Part shown: in pieces, positions 1 through 8,003 of the stretch
How positions within the stretch are numbered: position 1 is the stretch's first letter
Layout of the letters: each line of letters begins with the position of its first letter
Assembly (NCBI GenBank): GCA_036939755.1
Contig: JALLAZ010000615.1
Location: 1 to 13,770 of the forward strand
Origin: Stephanodiscus triporus
Taxonomy: Eukaryota; Bacillariophyta; Thalassiosirophyceae; Thalassiosirales; Thalassiosiraceae
DNA: 13,770 bases
Reading direction: 5' to 3'
Made by a program: the position numbers and the translations under genes
Notes under the pieces: model-generated
Databases searched by the model: none
Told to the model about the DNA's origin: nothing
Seen by the model: only the letters and a program-made list of their open reading frames with translations

Positions 1-457
1 GCCGCCGGCTCATATGCGACGCTAGGGGCAAAAGCCGCCACACACCATGGTCGGCAGATTTTTCTGGTCTATTCTGTCGCGGAGCTCGGGTTGATACCGT
101 ACGTAGGGTGCTACGTAGGAACAGTATGGCAGAGGAAAACAAAAATCTCACGCGTCACAATAGGGTTTAATTAAACTCGTACGTACTCTCTAGAATCCGA
201 GTCTCACGCTTGTGACAAGCCCCGGGCGACTCTATTGTAGTCTCCTTCTAAGAAATTGATTGGGAAACTGAATGACTTTTTTATTAAAACACGATTCAGA
301 TACATGCCGAGTCGCTTTGACCACGCTTTGACCAGCCCCCGGGTGGGGGCGCCTGTGAAGAGCGATCGTACTTCTTACGATATGAAAGTAAAACGTCGAT
401 GGCTCATTATATTTTTTTTGCCTTGGATCCCTCCCACATTCAAAACAAAAACAAAAC
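1..457 (+). promoter_or_regulatory. 5' flank of the metalloprotease gene
   Basis: No convincing gene lies here; the overlapping reading frames have no recognisable domain. The stretch holds an 11-bp tandem duplication (CGCTTTGACCA at 313-323 and 324-334) and an AT-rich TATA-like run around 408-418, about 45 bases before the ATG at 458. An A-rich leader (CAAAACAAAAACAAAAC) directly precedes that ATG. Calling this a promoter is inference from position. Confidence 0.35.
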
Positions 458-2001
458 ATGATCGCATTCATATCCCGTGGCATCCTCATCACCGTCACCG
501 GCCTTCTGCTGGCACTATCCTCCCCCACAACCACCATGGCCATTAATGCCCAATCCCACCCTCGCATCAACGTCGCTTTCGATCAATCCATCGCGGACGC
601 GGTTCGGAATGCGCACGCCAAGGGAAATCCCCGTCCGGACTTCACCATCCGCGCCGAACGCTTCGGTTCCAAGGAAATTTACCAGGTTGATGTCCGCGAG
701 GCTGAGCCGGCCGTGACCTCCGAGACCACCGTGAGCTTTCAGGGTGGCGCGAGTAAACATGTGAATGAAGACGCTTTGGATACTTTGCTGGTTTCTAACA
801 CGGAAGGCACTGTTGCGCTAATCGCCGTCGAAAAGAAAGGTGGGAAGGTGGATAGTATCATTTTGGCGGCGGATGGAGAGACCATCAAGCTCACGCAGAC
901 CGGGGGCCAGAAGGTGAGCTTGGAATGAAATGGTTGATATGCGTTTCTCGTCATTCCTTTCCATGTGCACGCTGCTGAATGAGTATGTGAATTGCCTCTA
1001 TTCCGTCCATATTTCATCAACCAGGCGATTGCCAGACCCGCCGAGGAATTTGTTCCGCCTGCGTGGGCGTGTGGCGTGGGTGCCGATGAGAATGTCAATG
1101 ACGTGCAGGACTTCGGCCGTTTCCTCTTTGAAGATGGCCACGACGACCACCACGATCTCTCCGATCATGACCACTCTGCTCACGACCATCATGATCACTC
1201 TCATGACTTCGATCCTTCAAAAATCGAAACGGCGCTGGCCGATCTCAAGCATTCCCTCCGTGGCTCGGAGGTGCGTATTGGGAAGCGCCGTCGCGTACAG
1301 GCTCGGGCTTTTAACTTTTTGGTCGACGTCTATGTTGAGATCGACAGCGAGTTGTGTAATAAAAAGGGAGAATTGGCTTCGTGTACCGCGGGAACAATTG
1401 GACCAAACACTCTCAACTACAGTGAGTTTCTATTATCATTGACGTATCGTCATTCTGCATACGCGACATCCCTCTGACGCAAACGATCGCATCAATTGTT
1501 ATTGTTTATTTTCTCTATTCATTCAGTAAATGCAATTTTCACCGGAGCGAATACCATCTATGAGGTGAGTGCCAAGCATCTAATCATCGATGCATGCTTC
1601 AGTCTCTCTCAATCGACTCTGATATTTGACTCACAACAATCCTCTTTTTTCCATATGAATTATGTTCATCAACGCGTCCACTATTCCAGTCGGAGATTGA
1701 CACCCACTTAAATGTCCTTCACATCGTCCTCAACGCCAACTATGCTTCCGAGACCAGTACTTCCAACGCGCTAAACAAAATGCTTTCAATATATAGCAGA
1801 ACGAGTACACAAGGGTGGCATTACACCTCGCCAAATGGGGTCAAGCCTGATCTGCACCATGCGCTGCTTGGCAAGAATCTTGGCGGCGGCATCGCGTACA
1901 TTGGCGTGATTTGTAGACCGGATTACGGATTTGGATTGAGCGCTAGTCTGAGCGGAGGTTATGCTAGCATGAGTAATGCCGTTGTTTGGGATATGATGGT
2001 G
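458..2001 (+). CDS. Secreted zinc metalloprotease (metzincin), exons 1-4, 5' part of a split gene
   Basis: Exons 458-913, 1025-1421, 1527-1564 and 1690-2001 join in frame. Introns 914-1024, 1422-1526 and 1565-1689 all start GTGAG and end CAG. They encode 401 residues: a signal peptide (about 1-28), a propeptide, a Cys-Gly-Val element after PPAWA near residue 168 that resembles a metalloprotease cysteine switch, and a His/Asp-rich stretch (about 188-215). The first half of a protease domain follows, with the typical sequence NAIFTGANTIYE then EIDTHLNVLHIVLNANY. Exon 4 ends WDMMV, where metzincins are about to enter the zinc helix. Intron 4 starts at 2002 (GTGAGT), but its 3' end and exon 5 lie at 11940-12810. 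The spliced product is 684 residues. The family call is secure at the level of secreted metzincin. M11 (gametolysin) versus M12B-like cannot be settled by eye. Confidence 0.85.
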
Positions 2002-2016
2002 GTGAGTATTGTCAGA

Positions 2017-2071
2017 TACCGAGAATCTTGTCTGTGCCATTAAAAATCTCACAACATTATTCTTCACTCCG
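2017..2071 (+). repeat. 55-bp perfect direct repeat, left copy
   Basis: These 55 bases recur without mismatch at 11885-11939. The left copy is continuous with metalloprotease exon 4 and the start of intron 4. Just beyond its right edge, at 2072, the sequence becomes cyanase exon 2 on the other strand. The repeat belongs naturally to metalloprotease intron 4: with one copy, the intron would be 89 bp (70 bases here from 2002 plus 19 bases at 11940-11958), matching its neighbours. Confidence 0.95.
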
Positions 2072-2711
2072 GCCTACATCGCAATAGAAGTCGATGGCGC
2101 TCATTATACCTTCGGGTTCGAAACGAATGAAAAACAAAATTGGCGAGTTGTCACCATAGGACGGCTGAAGGAAAAGCAAACACACGCCAGTCCATTCGGA
2201 AGAACTAACCGTCGCCGCACTGTTCATTGATGATGCATTTGATCGCTTCTCCGTAATGAGCAATCGCCTCGTAAGTACGGTACACGTTCGGCTCCTTCAA
2301 AATTTGGTCGTCGAAGCCCCTCATCGGATACGCCTCCTGCATATCTCGCACGTCCCGAGCGCTCACATCCGACAGCGCGTCCGCGAGTTTCGACGCGGTC
2401 TCCTCGGTCAATTTGGCCTGTCCGAGCAGCAACTGCGCGGCGTACGTGTTCGTCACGCCGAGCCTCGACGCGAGGTCGTCGTACGTGAGTCCGCTCCTCG
2501 CCTTGGCGTCCATGAGCCGTTTCGTGCGCTCGGCTACGTCGACGGAAGATACGCTGCCGTGGCCGCGACGACCGCCGCCGCTCGATGCCGAGGATGACGA
2601 TTCATTCGTCATCACGGCCGCGGCGCGAAGAAGAAAAGGATGCGAGGCCCTTACCGGGCATGGTAGGGCCATGGCGCGAGTGGAGGACGTCGACGCGAAG
2701 CGGGCGATCAT
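2072..2711 (-). CDS. cynS: Cyanate hydratase (cyanase), 3' end truncated at the junction
   Basis: Cyanase converts cyanate plus bicarbonate to ammonia and CO2. Exon 1 (2711-2210) and exon 2 (2109 down to 2072) join across a 100-bp intron (GTTAGT...GAAG) to give GDGIMSAIDF, the family signature. The catalytic Arg and Glu are in VYRTYEA (Arg145, Glu148 from the Met at 2711) and the catalytic Ser is in GIMSA (Ser171). Before them come the helix-turn-helix-like N-terminal domain (GLTYDDLASRLGVTNTYAAQ) and the PMRG motif. The reading then runs into the 55-bp repeat and stops at 2057, so roughly 25 C-terminal residues of the usual fold are missing. From Met 2711 the N-terminus is Arg/Ser/Ala-rich and nearly free of acids, which suits a mitochondrial presequence. 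The frame is also open to an ATG at 2801, whose product would have an acidic leader; I prefer 2711. Enzyme identity is very secure. Confidence 0.92.
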
Positions 2712-2801
2712 GGTATCGATGTGCTGCTGCTTTACCTGAGGGACGCCCCCGAAACGGCCCTCAATAGTGGGGACTTCAGCCTCAGCGACCGAAGACGTCA
2801 T

Positions 2802-3041
2802 TCATCTCGACACGAACGCGCGCCGAAATGCAACCAAAAATATCGTACCAGTTCCTTCGTAGCGCTCTACTCCGTGGGAGGCAGGAATCTTTGTCACGCC
2901 GCCAAAACGCCTGCGCGGACCATCTAGCGAACCCATGTGGGGCCGCAGTGCGAATTCTGCACGACCATACCAACCACCCCGGGCATCGTCATCGCAAGAT
3001 ACACGGGACTCGTCCGGGGCGATCGAGGCATGCATCCCCGT

Positions 3042-3074
<33 letters not shown>

Positions 3075-3261
3075 GGGGCGGCGGCGGCCTCTTGGACTTT
3101 CCAGGATAGACGTTTTAAAAAATGAGCAAAAAATGAGCACCTCTTGGGGACGGTCCACGGTTCGAGAGCTGTTTTTGCGAATCGCCTTGCAGAGAAGAAA
3201 ACGCTCCGTCCTCAACCACCCGCCCCCCCTGTAGGCACTCACAAATGTCCCACTAAAAGAA
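2802..3261. other. Intergenic region between cyanase and the DUF1275 gene
   Basis: This is the likely shared upstream region of the divergent cyanase (-) and DUF1275 (+) genes. It contains one copy of a diverged dispersed repeat (2942-3090) with a (CGA)n microsatellite at about 3048-3073. The reading frames here are low-complexity Arg, Asp or Thr runs made by the microsatellite. I see no gene. Confidence 0.5.
2942..3090 (+). repeat. Diverged dispersed repeat, copy A, with CGA microsatellite
   Basis: It shares blocks in the same order with 4677-4850: GTGCGAATTCTGC, a short CAACG/CAACC-GGGCATCG block, CTCGTCCG(G/A)GGC, ATCGAGGCATGCATCC, and then GCGG(T/C)GGCGACGACGA. Identity is high within the blocks, with insertions and deletions between them. 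The reading frame is not conserved between copies on either strand, so a non-coding repeat is more likely than paralogous exons. Confidence 0.65.
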
Positions 3262-4236
3262 ATGATCCAGCGGAGCGCCTCTAGCTCTTCCTTGCATAAA
3301 GAGATGGGAGTGTCCTCTTCGTCCGAGGCATATTTCGTGCTCGCAGTCGGCCTTCTCTTTGCGTTGAACAGCGGGTTCATTAATGGTCTCTGCCTAAGTG
3401 GGTTGCTCACGAAAGAAGGCTCGTACAAACAGGCTGTTACGAGTGTGACAACGGCTTACACGAAAGCTGGGCTCTACCTCGCTGATGGATTATTCAAGGA
3501 GGCTGGATTCGAATTCTCACTCATACTAGCGTTCGTCGGTGGCGCGTTCGTTTCCGGCTTGATGACACCCAAGGCGATCCCGTACAAGGTCGTTCCTTCG
3601 TATGGGCCCACCTTTCTGCTTGGGTCTTTATGTCTGTTTGCGGCTGCGTGGATCGCCGATCATAACCGACCGCACGGGCGGGTTCAATACTTCTTCGCAG
3701 CGACGGCCAACGGCATGCAAAATGGGATGTCGTCGATGTATACGGCCAATTTGATTCGCACATCTCACCTTACCGGAACGTCGACGGATATTGGTCTAAT
3801 CCTTGGACAGATGCTTCGAGGCAATTGGAAGAATTTTTGGAGGTTGAAGGTCCTCGTCGGTCTTACTTCCTCCTTTTGGGTTGGTGGATTGATCTCCTTT
3901 TATGCAGCGACGGAATTCTTCCATCGTGCACTTTGGTTCAGTGCTGGGTTGTTCTTTGGGATAGGTATGACTCATCTCGCATATGTGATGCTGACGCAGA
4001 AAGTGACCCTTCTCCAGGCGTCATTCGGTAAATGGGACGCGGTCCATGAACGCATGGCTTGCCCGATGGTTGATGAGATAAACATCGCCTTCAACGGAAT
4101 TGATGACGAAGGTCCGCTTAAAAACAATGGCGACAAGTTGAACGAAGGTCCCGACAAACTCAGTATCGGGCTGAATTACCTGAAGTCTTTATGGCTGCGT
4201 CTCATGAAACAACAATTCACCAACGAAAGCGCATGA
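3262..4236 (+). CDS. DUF1275 (YoaK-family) integral membrane protein
   Basis: This is a single uninterrupted frame of 324 residues starting at ATG 3262; an alternative ATG lies at 3304. The first membrane segment (YFVLAVGLLFALNSGFING, about residue 24 on) and the later signature ANLIRTSHLTGTSTDIGLILG match the conserved pattern of DUF1275, a six- or seven-helix membrane family first named from bacterial YoaK. Further hydrophobic segments are visible around 85-102, 115-132, 194-216 and 221-246. A hydrophilic tail of about 75 residues ends the protein, longer than in bacterial members of about 220 residues. The molecular function of the family is not established, so I assign none. No signal peptide is obvious. 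The gene is divergent from the cyanase and is followed after 10 bases by a perfect palindrome. Confidence 0.85.
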   Translation: MIQRSASSSSLHKEMGVSSSSEAYFVLAVGLLFALNSGFINGLCLSGLLTKEGSYKQAVTSVTTAYTKAGLYLADGLFKEAGFEFSLILAFVGGAFVSGLMTPKAIPYKVVPSYGPTFLLGSLCLFAAAWIADHNRPHGRVQYFFAATANGMQNGMSSMYTANLIRTSHLTGTSTDIGLILGQMLRGNWKNFWRLKVLVGLTSSFWVGGLISFYAATEFFHRALWFSAGLFFGIGMTHLAYVMLTQKVTLLQASFGKWDAVHERMACPMVDEINIAFNGIDDEGPLKNNGDKLNEGPDKLSIGLNYLKSLWLRLMKQQFTNESA

Positions 4237-4735
4237 CGCAATAATGGCAGACTCGCGAGTCTGCGCGAGTCTTCACGAACTGGAGTCTCACCTTGTGTAA
4301 AGTGCACAGGCCACGTTGACTATATGTCAAGCATGCTGAACCGTTTCGCAATTCTGATCGCAGCGATTCCGACAGCAACATTTATGAAATCAAAATTCAA
4401 TGAATATTGTCTATCAATATAATATATAATCCCAAATATCGAAAACATCTCCTCTTCTCGCCCAAGGGCAGCAAATGCGGAGCAAAGATGGCAAACTTCT
4501 CTTCGGCCTTGATGCACGCATGAATTTTTTACTAGTTCCTTCGTGGAACACTCGAAGTGAAAGTACCATACCCTTTGGATTGGATGCAGGACGAACCACC
4601 CAAGTAACACTCTCTTTCTAAAATAGGTATCATATATCTATTATTTCTTATTTCACCAGGCGAGATTCCATCGGTGCCGCATGTGCGAATTCTGCAACGA
4701 CCGCACCAACGGGCATCGACACCACGGTCGCGATC
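4237..4735. other. Intergenic, AT-rich
   Basis: The stretch carries the palindrome at 4247-4264 and, at its right end, the beginning of repeat copy B (from 4677). The minus-strand frames at 4320-4610 have no recognisable domain and overlap AT-rich sequence such as TATCAATATAATATATAATC; I do not call them genes. Confidence 0.5.
4247..4264. terminator. 18-bp perfect palindrome just after the DUF1275 stop codon
   Basis: GCAGACTCGCGAGTCTGC equals its own reverse complement and starts 10 bases after the stop codon. The half-site GCGAGTCT recurs at 4265-4272. It could fold as a hairpin in the 3' UTR or be a dimeric binding site. Labelling it a terminator is only the nearest available category; no function is shown. 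Confidence 0.3.
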
Positions 4736-4850
4736 ATGACGTCTCGGACGTGCGATACATGGGATACTTCTCGTCCGAGGCTATCGAGGCATGCATCCGC
4801 GCGGCGGCGACGACGAGGGACGGCGACGGCGACGGCGGCGGCGGCGCCGG
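4677..4850 (+). repeat. Diverged dispersed repeat, copy B
   Basis: This is the partner of 2942-3090, in the same orientation and with the same block order, ending in a GGCGAC/GGCGGC-rich microsatellite. It covers the putative start of the alpha/beta hydrolase gene. The first roughly 40 residues of that model may therefore be repeat-derived, or the true start may lie elsewhere. Confidence 0.65.
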
Positions 4851-6847
4851 CGAGGACGACGACGACGGCACCTAGCGTCGGCGGCGGCGGGAGGGGGAGC
4901 GAGGCGGGCGCCGATGCTGCCGCCGCATTCGCGACGTTCCATCTCCCATCCCGTCGAAGGTCCCTCGCGCCACCACCGGGATCATCCTCCCTCGGATCGT
5001 CAACGGCGTCGTCGTCGACGACCACCGCGACGATCCTCGACGGCGACTTGCTCAGCCGGGGAGGGGGGGGGGCGGAAGAGGCGGGAGAGGGGAAGGGTCT
5101 CGATCGACGTTGCTTCCCTCCTCGACCGGTCCCGAACGTCGGCGAGCCCAACCTGTTCGACATTCCCCCGGACCTCCATCCCACCTACCGTCAAATCCCC
5201 GTCCTATTCCGCGTCGTCCTCGCATCGGTCTCCGCGCTCCTCGTCGCCGGTCGACGACGACGACGACGACGACCGTCGTCGATGTTCGGTGCCGCCCGCC
5301 TCCTCTCCACGACGGCCGCCACTACGACGACTACGATCACGGCGTGGCGCGCGCTGCGCGAATCCGTCGTCTTCCTCCTGCGCGCGGCCCTACTTTGGAA
5401 AATCTCCGAGCTCGTCGTGCAGGAACGCTTCTTGTCCCCGAGCCGCGTGACGACGGCGTATCTCGCGGAGGGGGGGAGACTGCCGAGCGCGCTGTCGAGG
5501 TACGCCATCGTGACGCCCGTGCCGGCGTCGATGACGGGGAAGGAGGAGGAGGAGGAGGAGGAGGAGGAAAACGCGCCCATCGGCGTGCATTACCTCCTTT
5601 ACTCGCGACGGCGGACGACGACTACGAATACGACGACGTCGAACGCGGGATCGTCGGGTACCATTGGGGGAGGAGGACGAGCGGCGCGACGACGATATGA
5701 CGGCATATCCCTCCATCACGGATTCGGCGCCTCGTCGTTGTCGTGGCTGCCCGTCCTGCCATCCCTCGTGGAGAGGCTCGGACGGGAGGAGGAGGACGAG
5801 GATGTCGACGAAGACGACGGCCGACGACGTATCGGTCCCTCGGTGGGCGTCGCGCACGATGCGCCGGGATTTGGATTCACCGATCGTCCGGACGGGAACG
5901 TCGACGGAGGACTCGAGAGGTACGGATCCGAGAATAGCGCGGGGATCGGACTCGCGCTGCTCGCGGGGTGTTTGGATCGACGTTCGCGGGACGACGACGG
6001 TGACGGCGACGGCGGACTCGGGGCGGTCAGGTCCGTCGCAGTTTTTGGCCACTCGATGGGCGCGAGGGCGGCGCTGTCGATGGCGCTCCGATGCGCCTCC
6101 GATCCGGGATTGATGATCCGGCCGGTTCTTGTGGTGCTCGTGGCGCCGGCGTTGGAGGGGGTGACTCTGCCCCAGTCGCGACGACGACGCGCTGCTCGAT
6201 CGTGCGTCGCGAGGTCGGGGGGGACGCGGTGGGGCGATCGAACGAGGGGTCTCGCGAAGCGGGTTTGGGTGGCGTGGAGGAGGATTTTCGTCGATCGTCC
6301 GTTACGGTACGGACTGAGGAGGCTTGTTTGGTAAGACTTTCTCCGCCCCGTCGCTTTCTAAGGAACGCCTGATGTTTGGACTCACCCCATGCCATCCACC
6401 ATCCCCCCCGTATCCGTCGAAACACGTTCGGCACACCCCAGCGGATCGAGGGATTTTTGGCGCAAAGGCCTTACCCTGGCGTGGGGGGATCCGAATCGTC
6501 TCTCGGACGCCGACGTCCTGCGCTTCCAGTGGCCTTCGGTCGGCAAGGGCTGGGAGGAGGGTTTGATCAATTTCTCCCGATCGCGCGTCCTGTTGTCCCC
6601 CCCCGCGAACGCGTTGGACGACGGACGGCTATTCAGGGAAGTGGCGAGACTGAGGGACACGCGGATGGTGATAATGTACGGATCGAAGGACAGAGTGGTT
6701 CGCATCGATGACGGCGCCGCCGAGGCGATTAGGAGGGAGTTCCCGAACGTCGCCGTGATCAAGATGGAGGGATGCGGACACGATCCGTTCGAGGAGGACG
6801 TGCCGGGTTTTTTGATGGCGTTGGAGAAGTCCCTCGAGGGCGATTAG
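4736..6847 (+). CDS. Alpha/beta hydrolase fold protein, two exons
   Basis: Exon 1 (4736-6330) and exon 2 (6442-6847) join in frame across a 111-bp intron (GTAAGA...CCCCAG), giving 666 residues. The fold's landmarks are present: oxyanion-hole motif HHGFG (327-331), APGFGFTD on the next strand, nucleophile elbow GHSMG with Ser440, acid Asp615 in YGSKDRV, and His645 in GCGHDPF. This is a complete Ser-Asp-His triad, so a hydrolase is expected; the substrate cannot be told. The first 160 or so residues are low-complexity and start inside a repeat, so the initiator is uncertain. A hydrophobic segment ([19 protein letters not shown], near residue 158) may anchor it or be part of targeting. Poly-Glu (from GGA repeats near 5538-5569) and poly-Arg runs interrupt the fold as microsatellite-type insertions. 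Confidence 0.8.
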
Positions 6848-6984
6848 AAATGTGCATACGCGTAAAACAATTGCAGGTCCGATGCGTCGGCCAATCGACT
6901 CTTGATTTAAAGGAGCATTGTTACATGAGCTAACAAAAATTTAATCAAAATTGGGATCTCGTAAAAGACCAGCCCGCGCGTTAC

Positions 6985-7403
6985 CTACTTATAGCCATCC
7001 ACATCGACACTATAATACGTAGTCCTCTCGCCTCTCCCGATGATCCATCCCCAAGTGTTCGCGTCCCGCTCCACCATGAGCGACAACCCGGCGAACATCA
7101 GCCGCCGGCCTTGCAACAGCCATTCGCATACTCCCATGTACGGACTCCAATACGTCCCATTTTCGTTGAACTTACGCAGGCCCATCTTCGACGGCGACCC
7201 GTCGTATATGAGTTGCCACTTGAATCGCACGAGCTCGTACGTGGACATCTCGACACGACGGGAATCGATCTCCGCCATCACGTACGACTCCTTCCAGGAC
7301 TTGGGATCGTGCATGAGCGAGCCCGGGACGTTCAGGGGAGGCAAGCACAGCCTGCCGAACTGTCGCAGAATATCCGAGCAGTATTCCACCCTCCCGTCGT
7401 TGT

Positions 7404-7439
<36 letters not shown>

Positions 7440-7631
7440 CACCGTCCCCCTCTTCGCGAATCGACCCACGTTCTGTTTCCCCCTCCATCGTCGATGGCAA
7501 ATGTCCTCCCACAGCGAATCGGCGGACGATGCCGATAGGAAGTTTCGACTCACGTTCCCGAGGACGAAGAGATCTTTCTGGTCGAGGAACGAAAACGCCC
7601 TGATCCATAGTTCATTTGGAAGGGTGGACAT
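6985..7631 (-). CDS. F-box protein, reading frame broken at a 31-G run
   Basis: From ATG 7631 the frame opens with a clear F-box: LPNELWIRAFSFLDQKDLF, then VSRNF and LWEDICHRRW (about residues 4-50). F-box domains bind Skp1 in SCF ubiquitin ligases. The run of 31 C on the plus strand (7406-7436) encodes poly-Gly, and after it the F-box frame is out of register. The frame that then continues (CSDILRQFGRLCLPPLNVPGS ... YWSPYMGVCEWLLQGRRLM ... GWIIGRGERTTYYSVDVDGYK) looks like the true C-terminal region and stops at 6985. The 647-base span needs one more base, or two fewer, to be in frame. The run length is probably mis-sequenced, giving a protein of about 215 residues. The C-terminal region is not one I recognise, so no target is proposed. 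Confidence 0.75.
7406..7436. repeat. 31-base C homopolymer (poly-G on the coding strand)
   Basis: An uninterrupted run of 31 C lies inside the F-box gene, flanked by coherent coding sequence on both sides but in different frames. The true length is doubtful because such runs are error-prone in sequencing. It may also be polymorphic in nature. Confidence 0.9.
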
Positions 7632-8003
7632 TTTGATTACATGCCAAAATATGCAGGTCGAAGTGGATCCGGGACGGATTTTACGCAGATTTATGTCCGG
7701 TCAACGAGTGGATGAGAGGAGCGTGGTGTCGGCGGATTAACCTGGTCCCCCCGACTTTTTTGGTGTACGAAGTGTCGGCCTTCTGAAAAATCGCGCAGCG
7801 ATCCCGCCAAAATAAAAAATAACCTCGAAAAAAGGGGGGCGGGCGGCGGGCCGAGGGGGGGACGACCTTTGAGACCTTTTCTGTGGGGACACCGATAATT
7901 AACCGCCCTGGAAGAAATATAATAATTATAATTGATCGGCGGGGTCGGAAGGTCCGGTCCGCGGATGGCCCCCGATTCAACGGGGCGTTTAAGAGGGAAA
8001 ATA
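7632..8003. promoter_or_regulatory. Divergent intergenic region between F-box and fibrillin genes
   Basis: These 372 bases separate the minus-strand F-box start from the plus-strand fibrillin start. They hold a candidate G-quadruplex (7834-7861) and an AT-rich TATA-like stretch (AATATAATAATTATAATTG, 7916-7934), 70-88 bases before the ATG at 8004. I see no supported gene. A shared promoter is inferred from the gene orientation. Confidence 0.4.
7834..7861 (+). other. Candidate G-quadruplex motif
   Basis: Four G tracts of 6, 3, 3 and 7 bases are separated by loops of 1 (C), 4 (CGGC) and 4 (CCGA) bases. This fits the G3+N1-7 rule. It lies on the plus strand within the divergent promoter region. 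Confidence 0.5.

Noticed and set aside
930..1442. 170-residue plus-strand frame inside the metalloprotease
   Set aside because: A shifted shadow over exon 2 of the metalloprotease; the correct frame is shown by the two GT-AG junctions in phase.
4648..5184. 178-residue minus-strand frame ending VGAVVAEFAHAAPMESRLVK
   Set aside because: The readable end falls in the dispersed repeat, and copy A does not preserve the frame; the rest is low-complexity Asp/Val/Ala sequence.
5390..6052. 220-residue minus-strand frame antisense to the hydrolase
   Set aside because: Arg/Ser low-complexity sequence generated by CGA/TCG bias; the opposite strand carries the complete catalytic triad and good splice sites.
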